Positions 32,884 to 40,665 of a DNA stretch of 40,665 bases are shown here, piece by piece. A model generated the notes under the pieces. That model was not told where the DNA came from and did not search any database. It saw nothing but the letters and a program-made list of their open reading frames with translations. Origin of the DNA: a virus; the IMG/VR virus record IMGVR_UViG_3300020000_000034, positions 1 to 40,665 of that record; one strand, given 5' to 3'. How positions within the stretch are numbered: position 1 is the stretch's first letter; the number at the start of each line of letters is the position of its first letter. Made by a program: the position numbers and the translations under genes.

Positions 32884-33371
32884 TCGTGAAATTCGGCAAC
32901 CTCCCCCCGGACGCGCAGTCGATGCTCACCAAGCACCTGCGCGTGGACTTCAGTCATTGCGACTTCAAGGCCCCGCGCTGGTTTTCGGCATGGGCCCGTA
33001 ATGACCAAGGGCATATAGCGGGCATCTTCGCCATCGAGTTTCCGTTCTGGTTCGAGGGCCGGGTGACGATCATGGTTCTTGACCCGCGCTGCATGTCGCG
33101 GCGGGTGCTGCGCGCGATCTTCACGGCGGCATTTACCAACGCGCGGCGACTGACTGCCGAAGTCGAGCCGGACAATCGCCGGGCGCTGCGGCAGGTGCAG
33201 CGGCTGGGCTTCGTCTACGAGGGCTATCGCCGTCTGGGGCTCGAAGGCTCCCGCGACACCCTCGTCTACGGCATGCTGAAGGACGACTGCAAATATCTGC
33301 CGGGCTACAAGGGCCCGACCGTGATCGCCAACCCGACGTTGTCTGCCGACGTCTACGAGCGAGTACACTGA
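32880..33371 (+). CDS. GNAT-fold protein, internal virion protein A-like
   Basis: 163 residues from GTG 32880 overlapping the previous stop. The C-terminal half holds the GNAT signature AEVEPDNRRALRQVQRLGF, then VYEGYRRLGLEGSRDTLVYG. The acetyl-CoA loop Q/R-x-x-G-x-G/A is not obvious, so catalysis is doubtful. Podovirus structural regions often carry such a GNAT-like gene after the tail tube genes; its role there is unknown. Confidence 0.65.
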   Translation: MIVKFGNLPPDAQSMLTKHLRVDFSHCDFKAPRWFSAWARNDQGHIAGIFAIEFPFWFEGRVTIMVLDPRCMSRRVLRAIFTAAFTNARRLTAEVEPDNRRALRQVQRLGFVYEGYRRLGLEGSRDTLVYGMLKDDCKYLPGYKGPTVIANPTLSADVYERVH

Positions 33372-34300
33372 TGGTATCTCAACCGGACCCCCCGAACCCC
33401 TATGCGACGGCTGCTGCCCAAGGCCAGCAGAATATGGCGTCGAGCCAGTACAATACGGTTGCGAGCAACGTCAACGAGGTCAATCCCTACGGCACGGTGA
33501 GCTACCGGCCTATCGAGCAAGTCCCGATCTACACCAACGGCCAGATCAGCGGCTACGCGCCGCGCTATGAGCGCACCACCGCGCTCTCGCCGGATCAACA
33601 GAAGCTGCAAGGGCTCGAAACCCAGACCAAATACAACATGGGCACTGCTGGTGTCGAGCAGTCGGCAAAGCTGCGCGAGCATCTCGGGCAGAGTATCGAC
33701 ACCAGCCAGTGGACGCCGTGGCAGAACCAACTCAATACGCAAGGGCTGCGACAGGATCAGGGCCCGACGGATCGCGCCGGTATCGAAAAAGCGATGATGG
33801 AGAGCTACGACCGCAGTCAGGGCGCGGCCAACAAGTCGCAGGAGGCCCTGATGGCGGCCCGGGGCCTGTCCCCCGGCGGCAAAGGCTACGGCAACTATCA
33901 GCGGGAAGTGCTGGATGCGCGCGGCGAGGCCGCCCGTAAAGCCTACATCACATCGGGCGATGAAAGTCGCAGGGCCCAAGCCGCCTACAACGACGTGTCC
34001 ACCGGCCGCTACAACATGGATAAGTCGCTGGCCGAATACTACAACGCGATGCGCGGCAGTCAGGCGCAAGAGACCATGGCGATGCGTAACCAACCGATCA
34101 ACGAGATCACCGCCTTGATGTCTGGCGGTCAGGCGACCGTTCCGCAATTCCAGCCATTCCAAGGCTCGCCGATCCAGTCGCCAAACATTGGCCAGTACAT
34201 CAGCGACAACTACAAAGCCGAGAGCGCAGCGGCGGCGCAGACCAACGCGGGCATCTTCAGCATGATTGGCGGTCTTGCGAAGATGGCCCCGATGCCGTGA
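33371..34300 (+). CDS. Internal virion/ejection-type protein
   Basis: 309 residues, TGATG-coupled. The N-terminus PNPYATAAAQGQQN, then NVNEVNPYGTVSYRP, is shared by many podovirus structural proteins. The middle is helical, Ala/Gln/Tyr-rich, and the end is a hydrophobic Gly-rich helix (NAGIFSMIGGLAKMAP). Ejection-type proteins that enter the host envelope with DNA look like this. Exact role not known. Confidence 0.6.
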   Translation: MVSQPDPPNPYATAAAQGQQNMASSQYNTVASNVNEVNPYGTVSYRPIEQVPIYTNGQISGYAPRYERTTALSPDQQKLQGLETQTKYNMGTAGVEQSAKLREHLGQSIDTSQWTPWQNQLNTQGLRQDQGPTDRAGIEKAMMESYDRSQGAANKSQEALMAARGLSPGGKGYGNYQREVLDARGEAARKAYITSGDESRRAQAAYNDVSTGRYNMDKSLAEYYNAMRGSQAQETMAMRNQPINEITALMSGGQATVPQFQPFQGSPIQSPNIGQYISDNYKAESAAAAQTNAGIFSMIGGLAKMAPMP

Positions 34301-34310
34301 GGAGAATGAG

Positions 34311-34682
34311 ATGGGTTCGAGTGGCGGCGGCGGATATGGCGGCCCGATACAGTCAGTGGTAGGCCCGGCGATGCCGGGACTGCCGATTGCTGGCGCGGAC
34401 AGCACGGTTGGCAACCCGTTCGAGTATGGGAAATTCCAGAGCTTTCTGCCAGACCTCGCGCCCGAGGGCCGTAACCCGATGGCGACGGGGCTGCGGCCCG
34501 AGATGCTGCAATACGAAGCCCCCAGCGGCGACATGCAGCAGAGCAGCAGCAGCGACGCGGCGGTTCAGGTCCTGCGTGACGAACTGGCGAGGGCTCTTGC
34601 ACGCCCTGCGGCAGCACCGCCGCAGGCCGGTGGCCCGTCTGCCATGCTTGGCGACTACAATCCGGCACGTGGAGGCGGCTGA
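34311..34682 (+). CDS. Small Gly/Pro-rich virion-region protein
   Basis: 123 residues from ATG 34311 after a strong GAGGAG site; the earlier in-frame start at 34266 lies inside the previous gene. A Gly-rich N-terminus (GSSGGGGYGGPI) leads to a short helix (AAVQVLRDELARALARP) and a disordered end. Small structural or assembly protein by position only. Confidence 0.55.
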   Translation: MGSSGGGGYGGPIQSVVGPAMPGLPIAGADSTVGNPFEYGKFQSFLPDLAPEGRNPMATGLRPEMLQYEAPSGDMQQSSSSDAAVQVLRDELARALARPAAAPPQAGGPSAMLGDYNPARGGG

Positions 34683-34685
34683 CCC

Positions 34686-35678
34686 ATGGCGAAATCCATC
34701 ATGTTCAGCAGCGTGCCGAAGGAAGGTGGACAGTACGAGTTGCCGTCCGACAAGCCGCGCATACGCACGAGGATCACGCCTGAACTGATGCGGTCTATCC
34801 GGGGGATCGAGAGCGGCGGCAACCCGAACGCACGCACCGGAAAGTACAAGGGCCTGTACCAGCTTTCGGACGATGAATTCAAACGGCTGGGTGGGAAAGG
34901 CGACATTTTCAACGGCAAGGAAAACGAACGCATCGCCGCGCTCAAGCTGCAAAATGAAGCCGATCAGGTGGCGAACAAGCTCGGGCGAGAACTGACGCCC
35001 GGCGAAATCTACCTCGTGCACCAGCAGGGCGTCGGCGGCTCCTACGAACACATCACCAAGCCGGATCGTCCGGCGTGGCAGTCCATGCACGCGACGGGTG
35101 AAGGCCGCAACAAGGGCGAAGGTTGGTCCCGGCTGGCGATCTGGGGCAACGTCCCTGACAAGGATAAGGCCCGCTACGGCTCCGTCGAGAACCTCACCAG
35201 CGGCGAATTCGCCAAAATGTGGAATGCTCGCGTCCTGCGCGGCATGGGGCAGGGCGGTGCGGACACCGCGAGCGTCGTTCAACCTGCCGCCACCGTCGTG
35301 CCCAACCCCTTGGACGATCCGGAGGGGAACACCGCGAGCCCTGCGAGCCCTGCGAGCCCCGCCGCTGAAACCCAAGCGAACATCGCCGAGGCGGGCGGCG
35401 GCGAACCGAACAAGGGGGCATTGGCTGAAGTGGCAGGCGATAAAACGAAGTCCAAGCAGGAGATCGCGGGAGACGCATTTTCGGGCCTCGGCGAACTCTT
35501 CGCCAAGGGCCCGGTGGCCCAGAACGCGGCCCGGGCCTCGGGCCCTGCCAACCTTCCGTCAGCGTCCCTGCCGATGCCGCCGGGTATTCAGCCTGTCGTC
35601 GATCCCCGGATAGCCGAGGCGCAGCGGCAGCAATTGGCTATGGCGTTGCAACGACTGAACAGCAGAAAGTTGTACTGA
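34686..35678 (+). CDS. Virion-associated lytic transglycosylase (SLT-like)
   Basis: 330 residues. The N-terminal domain has the hallmark RSIRGIESGGNPNA with the catalytic Glu in ESGG, followed by KGLYQLSDDEFKRLGG, and later LTPGEIYLVHQQGVGG (the A-Y-N/H-Q type motif). These are the conserved blocks of soluble lytic transglycosylases. The C-terminal 150 residues are Ala/Pro-rich and flexible. It would locally open peptidoglycan for DNA ejection. Confidence 0.8.
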   Translation: MAKSIMFSSVPKEGGQYELPSDKPRIRTRITPELMRSIRGIESGGNPNARTGKYKGLYQLSDDEFKRLGGKGDIFNGKENERIAALKLQNEADQVANKLGRELTPGEIYLVHQQGVGGSYEHITKPDRPAWQSMHATGEGRNKGEGWSRLAIWGNVPDKDKARYGSVENLTSGEFAKMWNARVLRGMGQGGADTASVVQPAATVVPNPLDDPEGNTASPASPASPAAETQANIAEAGGGEPNKGALAEVAGDKTKSKQEIAGDAFSGLGELFAKGPVAQNAARASGPANLPSASLPMPPGIQPVVDPRIAEAQRQQLAMALQRLNSRKLY

Positions 35679-35679
35679 G

Positions 35680-37005
35680 ATGGCAATTTTCGCATCCACC
35701 ACCACGTCGGGCTACAGCGACCCGATGAAGGCGATGACCATCAAGGCGCTGGAGCAGCGGCAGAAGGACTTGCTGGCGCAGCAGGCGGCGGAGAAGCCCG
35801 ATGCCGCTATGATGGCGACCATCCCGGGCGGTATCGGTCATGTTCTCGGCGTTGTCGGCGACCGCATGCAGCAGGGGCGCGCCGATCAAGCCCTCGCGGC
35901 GCAGAAGGAGACGCTGGCGCGGGTAATGGCGGGCGTCGATTGGGAGAAGGGCCCGACCTCGCAGCAGGTAGCGATCATCAACTCCGCCGACCCCGAACTC
36001 GCCCGGCAGGCGCTCTCGACCTTGGCGGAGAACCGCCGGGCGGCGGCACAGATCGCATCGACAAACCGGGGGCAGGACATCACCGCGCAGACCACAACCC
36101 GTGGTCAGGACGTAACGGCCCGTGGTCAGGACATAACGGCAAGCACCGCAACCCGTGGTCAGGACATCGACGCCCGGGGTCAGGACATAACAGCCCGTGG
36201 TCAGGACATCGGGGCGCAGACCGCAACTCGTGGTCAGGACATGACGGCAAACACCGCAGCCCGTGGTCAGGACATCGACGTTAGGGGGCAGGATATCGGA
36301 GCAAACACTGCGGCCCGAGGGCAGGACATCACGGTTCGGGGACAGGACATCGGGGCGGATACCGCCACGGAAGACCGCGCCAGCCGGGAGCGCAACGCCA
36401 AGCTGACGGCCGACGCCACCGTGGCTGCCGCCGCTGCCGACCCCGTCAAGGCCAAGGCGGTGGCGGAACTGGAGCAGCAACTCACCCAGAAGAACCTGAT
36501 GGTCAACGAGCTTGGACGGGCCCAAGAGGCGCTCGACAAGGGCATTTTCACGGGGCCTTCAGCAGGGGGCCAGACCGCACTTGGCAATGCCCCGCTCGTC
36601 GGCAATTACCTCGGCGACAAGGAAAAGGCCCAGCGCACCACCGAGTTCGACAATACCATGAACAAGGTCGCCACCGGGGCGATGTCCAACATCCTGAAAG
36701 GCCAGTCCACCGACTTCGAGATGAAGAAATTCATCGCGATGTACAACAACCCGAACATCTCGATGGAAACCAAGCGCGCGGCGTTCGGCGACGTGCTGGC
36801 GGCAGCGAAGCGCGACCGCGAAATCGAAGAACGCGCCGTCAGAAAAGTCGGTGGCGACACCACTCAGATCGCGCCTTCATCCGGGGCCGCGCCTGCACCT
36901 GCCGGTGGAGAAGTGGTGAACGCCGCTTCCGAGGCTGACGCCCTGAAGCTCTCCCCGGGCACGCGGTTCAAGCTGCCTGACGGGCGAACAGGGACGGCAC
37001 GCTGA
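35680..37005 (+). CDS. Internal virion protein with 11 RGQD heptad/hendecad repeats
   Basis: 441 residues. N-terminal helices (KALEQRQKDLLAQQAAEKPD) and a glycine-rich hydrophobic bit precede 11 copies of R-G-Q-D-[IMV] at residues about 130-227, spaced by 7 or 11 residues, the spacing of a continuous coiled coil. A long Ala/Glu helix region and a small C-terminal domain (ASEADALKLSPGTRFKLPDG) follow. TGATG couples it to the next gene. Location suggests an ejection-type protein forming a helical tube or bundle. Confidence 0.6.
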   Translation: MAIFASTTTSGYSDPMKAMTIKALEQRQKDLLAQQAAEKPDAAMMATIPGGIGHVLGVVGDRMQQGRADQALAAQKETLARVMAGVDWEKGPTSQQVAIINSADPELARQALSTLAENRRAAAQIASTNRGQDITAQTTTRGQDVTARGQDITASTATRGQDIDARGQDITARGQDIGAQTATRGQDMTANTAARGQDIDVRGQDIGANTAARGQDITVRGQDIGADTATEDRASRERNAKLTADATVAAAAADPVKAKAVAELEQQLTQKNLMVNELGRAQEALDKGIFTGPSAGGQTALGNAPLVGNYLGDKEKAQRTTEFDNTMNKVATGAMSNILKGQSTDFEMKKFIAMYNNPNISMETKRAAFGDVLAAAKRDREIEERAVRKVGGDTTQIAPSSGAAPAPAGGEVVNAASEADALKLSPGTRFKLPDGRTGTAR

Positions 37006-38582
37006 TGGCAGAAAAACTGGAGTTCGATACCGCCCCTGCACCTGTCGAAGGCGAGCGGAAGCTCGAATTCGACACGCCGTCGCGCGAGCAGGAAATCCGC
37101 CGCGAAAGGCTCCAGCGCCTGCTGGCGGCGGGCGAGCCCGGCTTCTCGGAGCGGCTCAAGGGGCAAGTCACGTCGGGCGTGATGCAGCCCATCGGCGGCG
37201 TGATGTCGGTGATCGAGGGCAAGCTCAAAGGCAGCGACGCGACGGCGGGCGAACTCTATCGTGGCGGCGTCGGTGCCGAAGAAGACTACCGGCAGCGCGC
37301 CATCGACAATACCAGCAAGGGCTGGAAGGCCCCGCTGGGGGTGGCAACGGATGTTGTCGGAAGCCTCGTCGGCGGCGGCAAGTCCACGGGCCCCGCGAGC
37401 CTTGGCAAGCAGATGCTCCAGTCCGGCGTGCAGGGCGCTATCGAAGGGGCCTCCAACAACGCCAAGGACGTCGGTAGCGCCGCTGGCGGTGCCGTCGTCG
37501 GCGGCGGCCTCAGTGCCGGGACCACCGGCATCCTCGGGGCCCTGCTGGGCCGCTTCAAGGACGCCGTGACCAAGAAAGACCTCGGTGTCGCCAGCCGGGG
37601 CGGCAGCGGTCAGCAGATGAAAACCGATGCGGGCGAAATCTTCGAGACGCTCAAGGACGCGGGTATCAAATACAGCGCCAAGGAAGCCGCGCCACTAACC
37701 GGGAACGTGGTGAACAAGCTCGTTCAAGAGGGCTTCAACCCGAACATGCACAAGCAGCTAATCCCGGTTCTTGAAGAAATCGGAGGCACGCAGGGGCGGG
37801 GCATGACATGGGCCCAATTGCGGAACATGCAGACCCAGATTAGCGATTTGAAGGCCAGCCCGGATCCGCGCCTGCGGCGGATCGCGGGCGAACTGGCTGA
37901 CGAAGTGGATAATTTTCTCAATACGGCCAAGCCGACCATGCCTGCCGCCAGCGTTGCTGCCGGGGTTAACCCGGCCAAAGACGTCAATACGGCCAAGGAA
38001 CTCTACGCCAGCGGCAAGCACTCCGCAAAAATAGAGGGCATGGCCGAGGTCGCCGCCAAGGCTGACGACCCGGGAAAAGCGACACAGTCGGTGTTCCAGA
38101 AATACTCCGACAATTTCACCAAGAACCCGGGCAAGTTCAACCCGAACAATCCGGAGCAGCGTCGCCTGATAGATACGATTGCCGAGGGCTCGCCGAAGAC
38201 GGCGGCAGCGGCGAAGAGCTTGGATCGCTGGGGCAACAATCTGCTCGGCTACGGCACCGCAGGCGCAGTGGGAGGCGCGGCGCTGCCCTTCGTGTTCAAC
38301 GACGAAAAGGGCCTCGGCAGCGGGGCCTCGACCGCCGGGCTGGCGGCGATAGCAGCGGGCTTGGGCGCAAAAGGGGCCAGCGGCGGGCTGAAGCGCATGA
38401 TCGCCGAACAGGGCGCGGATCGCGTCAACGATCTCCTGCGCAACATCGCCACCGGCTCGACAAAAGAACTACCGGGGGCCTATGTCCCGCGCGAATTGCT
38501 CGCGAAGATAATAGCCAGCCGGGACGCCGCACGGGGCGCGGGCAACTACGCCGCGAGCTTCGTCAATGAGAAGGATAGATAA
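37005..38582 (+). CDS. Large internal virion/ejection protein with Gly-rich hydrophobic segments
   Basis: 525 residues. Two LEFDTxx motifs at the N-terminus (KLEFDTAPAP, KLEFDTPSRE) are a hallmark of a family of phage proteins in this position. Two hydrophobic Gly/Ala segments (AAGGAVVGGGLSAGTTGILG near 165-185 and TAGAVGGAALPFVF, then ASTAGLAAIAAGLGAKGA near 420-460) could insert in membranes. The helical middle contains NMQTQISDLKASPDPRLRRI. Probably ejected into the host envelope with DNA. Confidence 0.65.
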   Translation: MAEKLEFDTAPAPVEGERKLEFDTPSREQEIRRERLQRLLAAGEPGFSERLKGQVTSGVMQPIGGVMSVIEGKLKGSDATAGELYRGGVGAEEDYRQRAIDNTSKGWKAPLGVATDVVGSLVGGGKSTGPASLGKQMLQSGVQGAIEGASNNAKDVGSAAGGAVVGGGLSAGTTGILGALLGRFKDAVTKKDLGVASRGGSGQQMKTDAGEIFETLKDAGIKYSAKEAAPLTGNVVNKLVQEGFNPNMHKQLIPVLEEIGGTQGRGMTWAQLRNMQTQISDLKASPDPRLRRIAGELADEVDNFLNTAKPTMPAASVAAGVNPAKDVNTAKELYASGKHSAKIEGMAEVAAKADDPGKATQSVFQKYSDNFTKNPGKFNPNNPEQRRLIDTIAEGSPKTAAAAKSLDRWGNNLLGYGTAGAVGGAALPFVFNDEKGLGSGASTAGLAAIAAGLGAKGASGGLKRMIAEQGADRVNDLLRNIATGSTKELPGAYVPRELLAKIIASRDAARGAGNYAASFVNEKDR

Positions 38583-38584
38583 CC

Positions 38585-38818
38585 ATGGCCAAAACCACCG
38601 CCGACGTGCCGCCTCAGGTCGCCAAGGAATATTCCAAGGCCCCGCGCGGACAGGCTATTTCCGAAGCCACTGGGGACGGCTACACCAAGACCAAGAAGAT
38701 GCAAAAAGGCGCGCAGAACCCCGGCAGCCAGTTCGGGCTGCCGAAGTCCCCTAGCAAGGGCCCGGGCCTTCATTTGCGGATTTCGATCCACCCCGACACC
38801 GACAAAGACATGAAGTAG
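38585..38818 (+). CDS. Small basic hypothetical protein
   Basis: 77 residues, Lys/Pro/Ser-rich (KEYSKAPRGQAISE, TKTKKMQKGAQNPGSQFG), with a short beta-like end (LHLRISIHPDTDKD). It starts two bases after the ejection-protein stop. No clear domain and no family recognised. Confidence 0.55.
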   Translation: MAKTTADVPPQVAKEYSKAPRGQAISEATGDGYTKTKKMQKGAQNPGSQFGLPKSPSKGPGLHLRISIHPDTDKDMK

Positions 38819-38834
38819 TGAAGGGGTAGCCGAT

Positions 38835-39881
38835 ATGCCGTTCAACGGTTCAGGCGTTTTCCAGCGTGTCCGCAACTGGGTGCAGGACGCGGCGGCGGGC
38901 ATCAAGATCAAGGCTGATCTGCACGACAGCGAAGACGACAACTTCGCCGCTGGCATCTCCAACTGCATCACCCGGGACGGCCAGAGCCTCATCACCCAGA
39001 ACATCCCGTTCAATTCGAAGCGGATCACGGGCCTTGCCGACGCGATCAACCCGCAGGATGCCGTCACCAAATCGTATGCCGACACCAAGCTAGCCGCTGG
39101 CGGCGGCTCGATGACCGGCGACATCACCATCTCATCAATCAATCCGGCGCTGTGGCTCAACAGCGTCCCGGGCGGCAGCAGCAACATCAACGGAACGGAA
39201 GGCGGCAAGCAACGCTGGCTGATGCGGCTCGGCAACGACAGCCCCGAAACCGGGTCCAATGCGGGCTCGGACTTCGACCTGCATCGCTACGCCGACGACG
39301 GCACGTATCTCGGGCAATCCCTGCTAATCAATCGCATCAACGGTGCGATGGCGTTCGGTACGTGGGGCACCATGAGTTCCGTCGGCCTCAATATGTCCGT
39401 CGGAAAGATCGCGACACCGGGCGCTGTCGAGGCGTTAAGCGTCACCACGTCAGGCAGCATTTTCTGTTACGGGATTGTTTATGCGCTCGGCGGTAACCTC
39501 GTGTCGCGCTCGAACGGCGGCACGGCGGGCATTCAGTTGCAGAAGAGCGACGCCTCGGTTGCCGCCGAGTGGTACTGGGACCCGGTCGACAACTCCGTGA
39601 CGTTCTGGAACCGGGCCGCCCCGGTGTCGATCTCCTGTGCGGCCGACGGCAAGGTGAAGCTGGCCAATGGCATCCAGTCCAAGGCGGGCTTCAGCGGCGG
39701 CTACGGCACGGTTTGCTACAATCTCAACTGGACCGGCTCGGGTTTCGATCTCTACGCCGACGACCAGCGTCAGGGCCGCATCGCCTACACCGGGGCCATC
39801 ACGGCGCTGGAGGAAGACCTCCAAGCGAAGATCGACGCCCTGCAAGCCCGCATTGAAGCCCTCGAAGCCAAGGGAACCTGA
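38835..39881 (+). CDS. Tail fibre protein with adaptor-type N-terminus
   Basis: 348 residues with AAGGGG before ATG 38835. The N-terminus (MPFNGSGVFQRVRNWVQDAA, then DSEDDNFAAGISNCITRDG) is the head-proximal segment shared by many phage tail fibres that attach to the tail. ITGLADAINPQDAVTKSYAD and SMTGDITI are standard fibre repeats. A beta-rich body ends in a heptad coiled coil (ALEEDLQAKIDALQARIEAL). It is probably the fibre anchor for the collagen-like fibres that follow. Confidence 0.75.
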   Translation: MPFNGSGVFQRVRNWVQDAAAGIKIKADLHDSEDDNFAAGISNCITRDGQSLITQNIPFNSKRITGLADAINPQDAVTKSYADTKLAAGGGSMTGDITISSINPALWLNSVPGGSSNINGTEGGKQRWLMRLGNDSPETGSNAGSDFDLHRYADDGTYLGQSLLINRINGAMAFGTWGTMSSVGLNMSVGKIATPGAVEALSVTTSGSIFCYGIVYALGGNLVSRSNGGTAGIQLQKSDASVAAEWYWDPVDNSVTFWNRAAPVSISCAADGKVKLANGIQSKAGFSGGYGTVCYNLNWTGSGFDLYADDQRQGRIAYTGAITALEEDLQAKIDALQARIEALEAKGT

Positions 39882-39884
39882 CCG

Positions 39885-40493
39885 ATGCTGTACTCGACGG
39901 TCTACATCAACTGGATGGGGCGGGCCCCGATTGGCTTCACCGCCGCGATGGGGGAACTCGGCTATTTCTATTATAGTTTCAAGAACCAAGCCAACCAGCC
40001 CTATACGAACATCAAGAACATGCACCCGCAGATGGTGATGCGCCCGTTCACCCGATCCGGGGCCGTCGGCTACGACATCGACATCTACGACGAGGATGGA
40101 GCCGCCGGTCTGGCCAAGGTTCCCGCGTCCGTCCTGAACGACGACTACCACATCGAACTCTACACCCGGGATGCCGCAGGAGCGCCGCAGGTGATGTTCG
40201 CCTACGGGCGCTTGTCGATGGACGGCTACGGCTACCGGAACACGGGCCCGCTTGGTCCTGCTACGTTCCAGACCGGCCCCAGCGGGCCTGCGGGCCCCGT
40301 GGGTGCGACGGGCGCGGAGGGACCCAAGGGAGACCCGGGCATACGCGGATCGCGCTGGTACACGACCTCCGGGCCGCCCAGTGCTTCCGTACCCGGCGGC
40401 GACCGGGTGGTGGGCGATATGTGTCTGGATGAACTCACTGGCGACGTCTACCGCTGGAACGGCACGGCGTGGACCGCATTCAAGGGCGTGTGA
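39885..40493 (+). CDS. Tail protein with collagen-like segment
   Basis: 202 residues. The N-terminal domain (MLYSTVYINWMGRAPIGFTA, VMRPFTRSGAVGYDIDIYDE) is not recognised. A short Gly-X-Y run (TGPSGPAGPVGATGAEGPKG) leads to a C-terminal segment with a GDxVxGDMCLDELTGDVYRW core and GTAWTAFKGV. The same kind of segment (VVGD..Y/W..TG) occurs after collagen runs in other fibre genes here. Its stop is immediately followed by the next ATG. Confidence 0.65.
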   Translation: MLYSTVYINWMGRAPIGFTAAMGELGYFYYSFKNQANQPYTNIKNMHPQMVMRPFTRSGAVGYDIDIYDEDGAAGLAKVPASVLNDDYHIELYTRDAAGAPQVMFAYGRLSMDGYGYRNTGPLGPATFQTGPSGPAGPVGATGAEGPKGDPGIRGSRWYTTSGPPSASVPGGDRVVGDMCLDELTGDVYRWNGTAWTAFKGV

Positions 40494-40665
40494 ATGGCTT
40501 GGGGGCTTGAAACCAACATCAAGGGACCTCCCGGGCCGAAAGGCGACCCGGGTGCCGCCAGTTCCGTGCCGGGTCCGCAGGGCCCGAAGGGCGATACCGG
40601 CGCGCAAGGCGTCCAAGGCGTCAAAGGCGATACCGGCGCAACGGGTGCCCAAGGCGTCAAGGGCG
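40494..40665 (+). CDS. Start of collagen-like tail fibre gene (partial)
   Basis: 57 codons plus one base to the window end. After MAWGLETNIK it is pure Gly-X-Y repeat (GPPGPKGDPGAASSVPG and on). In a circular genome it would continue into the frame open at base 1, giving one fibre of about 524 residues with Gly-X-Y stalk, Ig-like and AbfB-like head. End-to-end joining leaves one extra G; if the last and first G are the same base, the frame continues as KGDTGSQG. Confidence 0.7.
   Translation, partial: MAWGLETNIKGPPGPKGDPGAASSVPGPQGPKGDTGAQGVQGVKGDTGATGAQGVKG

Noticed and set aside
33353-34534. Minus-strand frame opposite internal virion protein genes
   Set aside because: Spans three plus-strand genes that have good starts; composition is that of antisense GC-rich frames.
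36067-36360. Regular DNA repeats suggesting a CRISPR array
   Set aside because: The repeats are in-frame coding units of 7 or 11 codons with no unique spacers of CRISPR length.
39450-40652. 400-codon open frame on the minus strand at the end
   Set aside because: Mirror of fibre genes with biased Arg/Val/Gly composition and no ribosome site; the plus-strand genes are coupled and recognisable.
1-40665. tRNA or rRNA genes
   Set aside because: No cloverleaf with a T-arm GTTCRA consensus and CCA end was found by eye; a tRNA scan would be decisive.
1-40665. Integrase, repressor-based lysogeny module or phage RNA polymerase
   Set aside because: No tyrosine/serine recombinase or T7-type polymerase motifs in any coding frame; the HTH proteins alone do not show lysogeny.

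Overview
The window reads as an essentially complete genome of a tailed bacteriophage, most likely a podovirus with a short tail. This rests on a large terminase, portal, scaffold, HK97-type capsid protein, tubular-tail/stabilisation proteins, several ejection-type internal virion proteins, a virion transglycosylase and a tail-fibre cluster, with no tape-measure, sheath or long-tail genes. The DNA is GC-rich. There is no integrase and no phage RNA polymerase, so a lytic, non-T7-like life style using host RNA polymerase is inferred; several good sigma70-like promoters support that. An alphaproteobacterial host is likely from composition and from the CobS/CobT-like pair, but this is inference. 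Both window ends lie inside the same kind of Gly-X-Y (collagen-like) coding repeat, so the molecule is probably circular or circularly permuted and one tail-fibre gene runs across the ends.

Layout. (1) 1-5661, rightward: end of the late operon, with collagen-like tail fibres (one with an Ig-like and an AbfB/lectin-like domain, one with an S74 self-cleaving chaperone), a small lipoprotein and a repeat-containing possible cell-wall hydrolase. (2) 5658-11936, leftward: a tightly coupled early/DNA-metabolism operon. Its transcription order is a small soluble protein, a carph-isopro HTH protein, a 33-residue membrane peptide, a RuvC-like resolvase, a DUF7694-like protein, an SNF2-like helicase, small unknowns, a DUF2800-type PD-(D/E)XK nuclease, a DUF2815 ssDNA-binding protein, a DUF6378-like protein and an exported Cys-rich protein. 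(3) 12040-16871, rightward: family A DNA polymerase, primase-helicase and a small HTH protein. Operons 2 and 3 fire from back-to-back promoters whose -35 boxes overlap.

(4) 16872-17302, intergenic: direct repeat, extreme GC-rich octamer tract, palindrome, hairpins and a terminator. (5) 17303-20749, leftward: a two-gene module of a CobS/MoxR-like AAA+ ATPase followed by a CobT-like protein that joins an HExxH motif, a long acidic linker and a VWA domain with an intact MIDAS. With the neighbouring small terminase gene it shows codon use unlike the rest of the phage. This is the most unusual system here. (6) 20750-21201, intergenic: promoter and a cluster of repeated operator-like sites. (7) 21202 to the window end, rightward: packaging (TerS, TerL), portal, head genes, a probable Acb2/Tad1-like anti-defence protein, scaffold, capsid, terminator, head-tail and tail tube, internal virion proteins, transglycosylase and tail fibres, running into part 1.

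How it fits together: the leftward operon and the polymerase/primase operon replicate and recombine the genome. The late operon builds and packages virions under a promoter embedded in a four-copy CCGTTTYGG cluster. The AAA+/VWA pair probably remodels or cleaves a protein or metal complex in the infected cell; its target is unknown.
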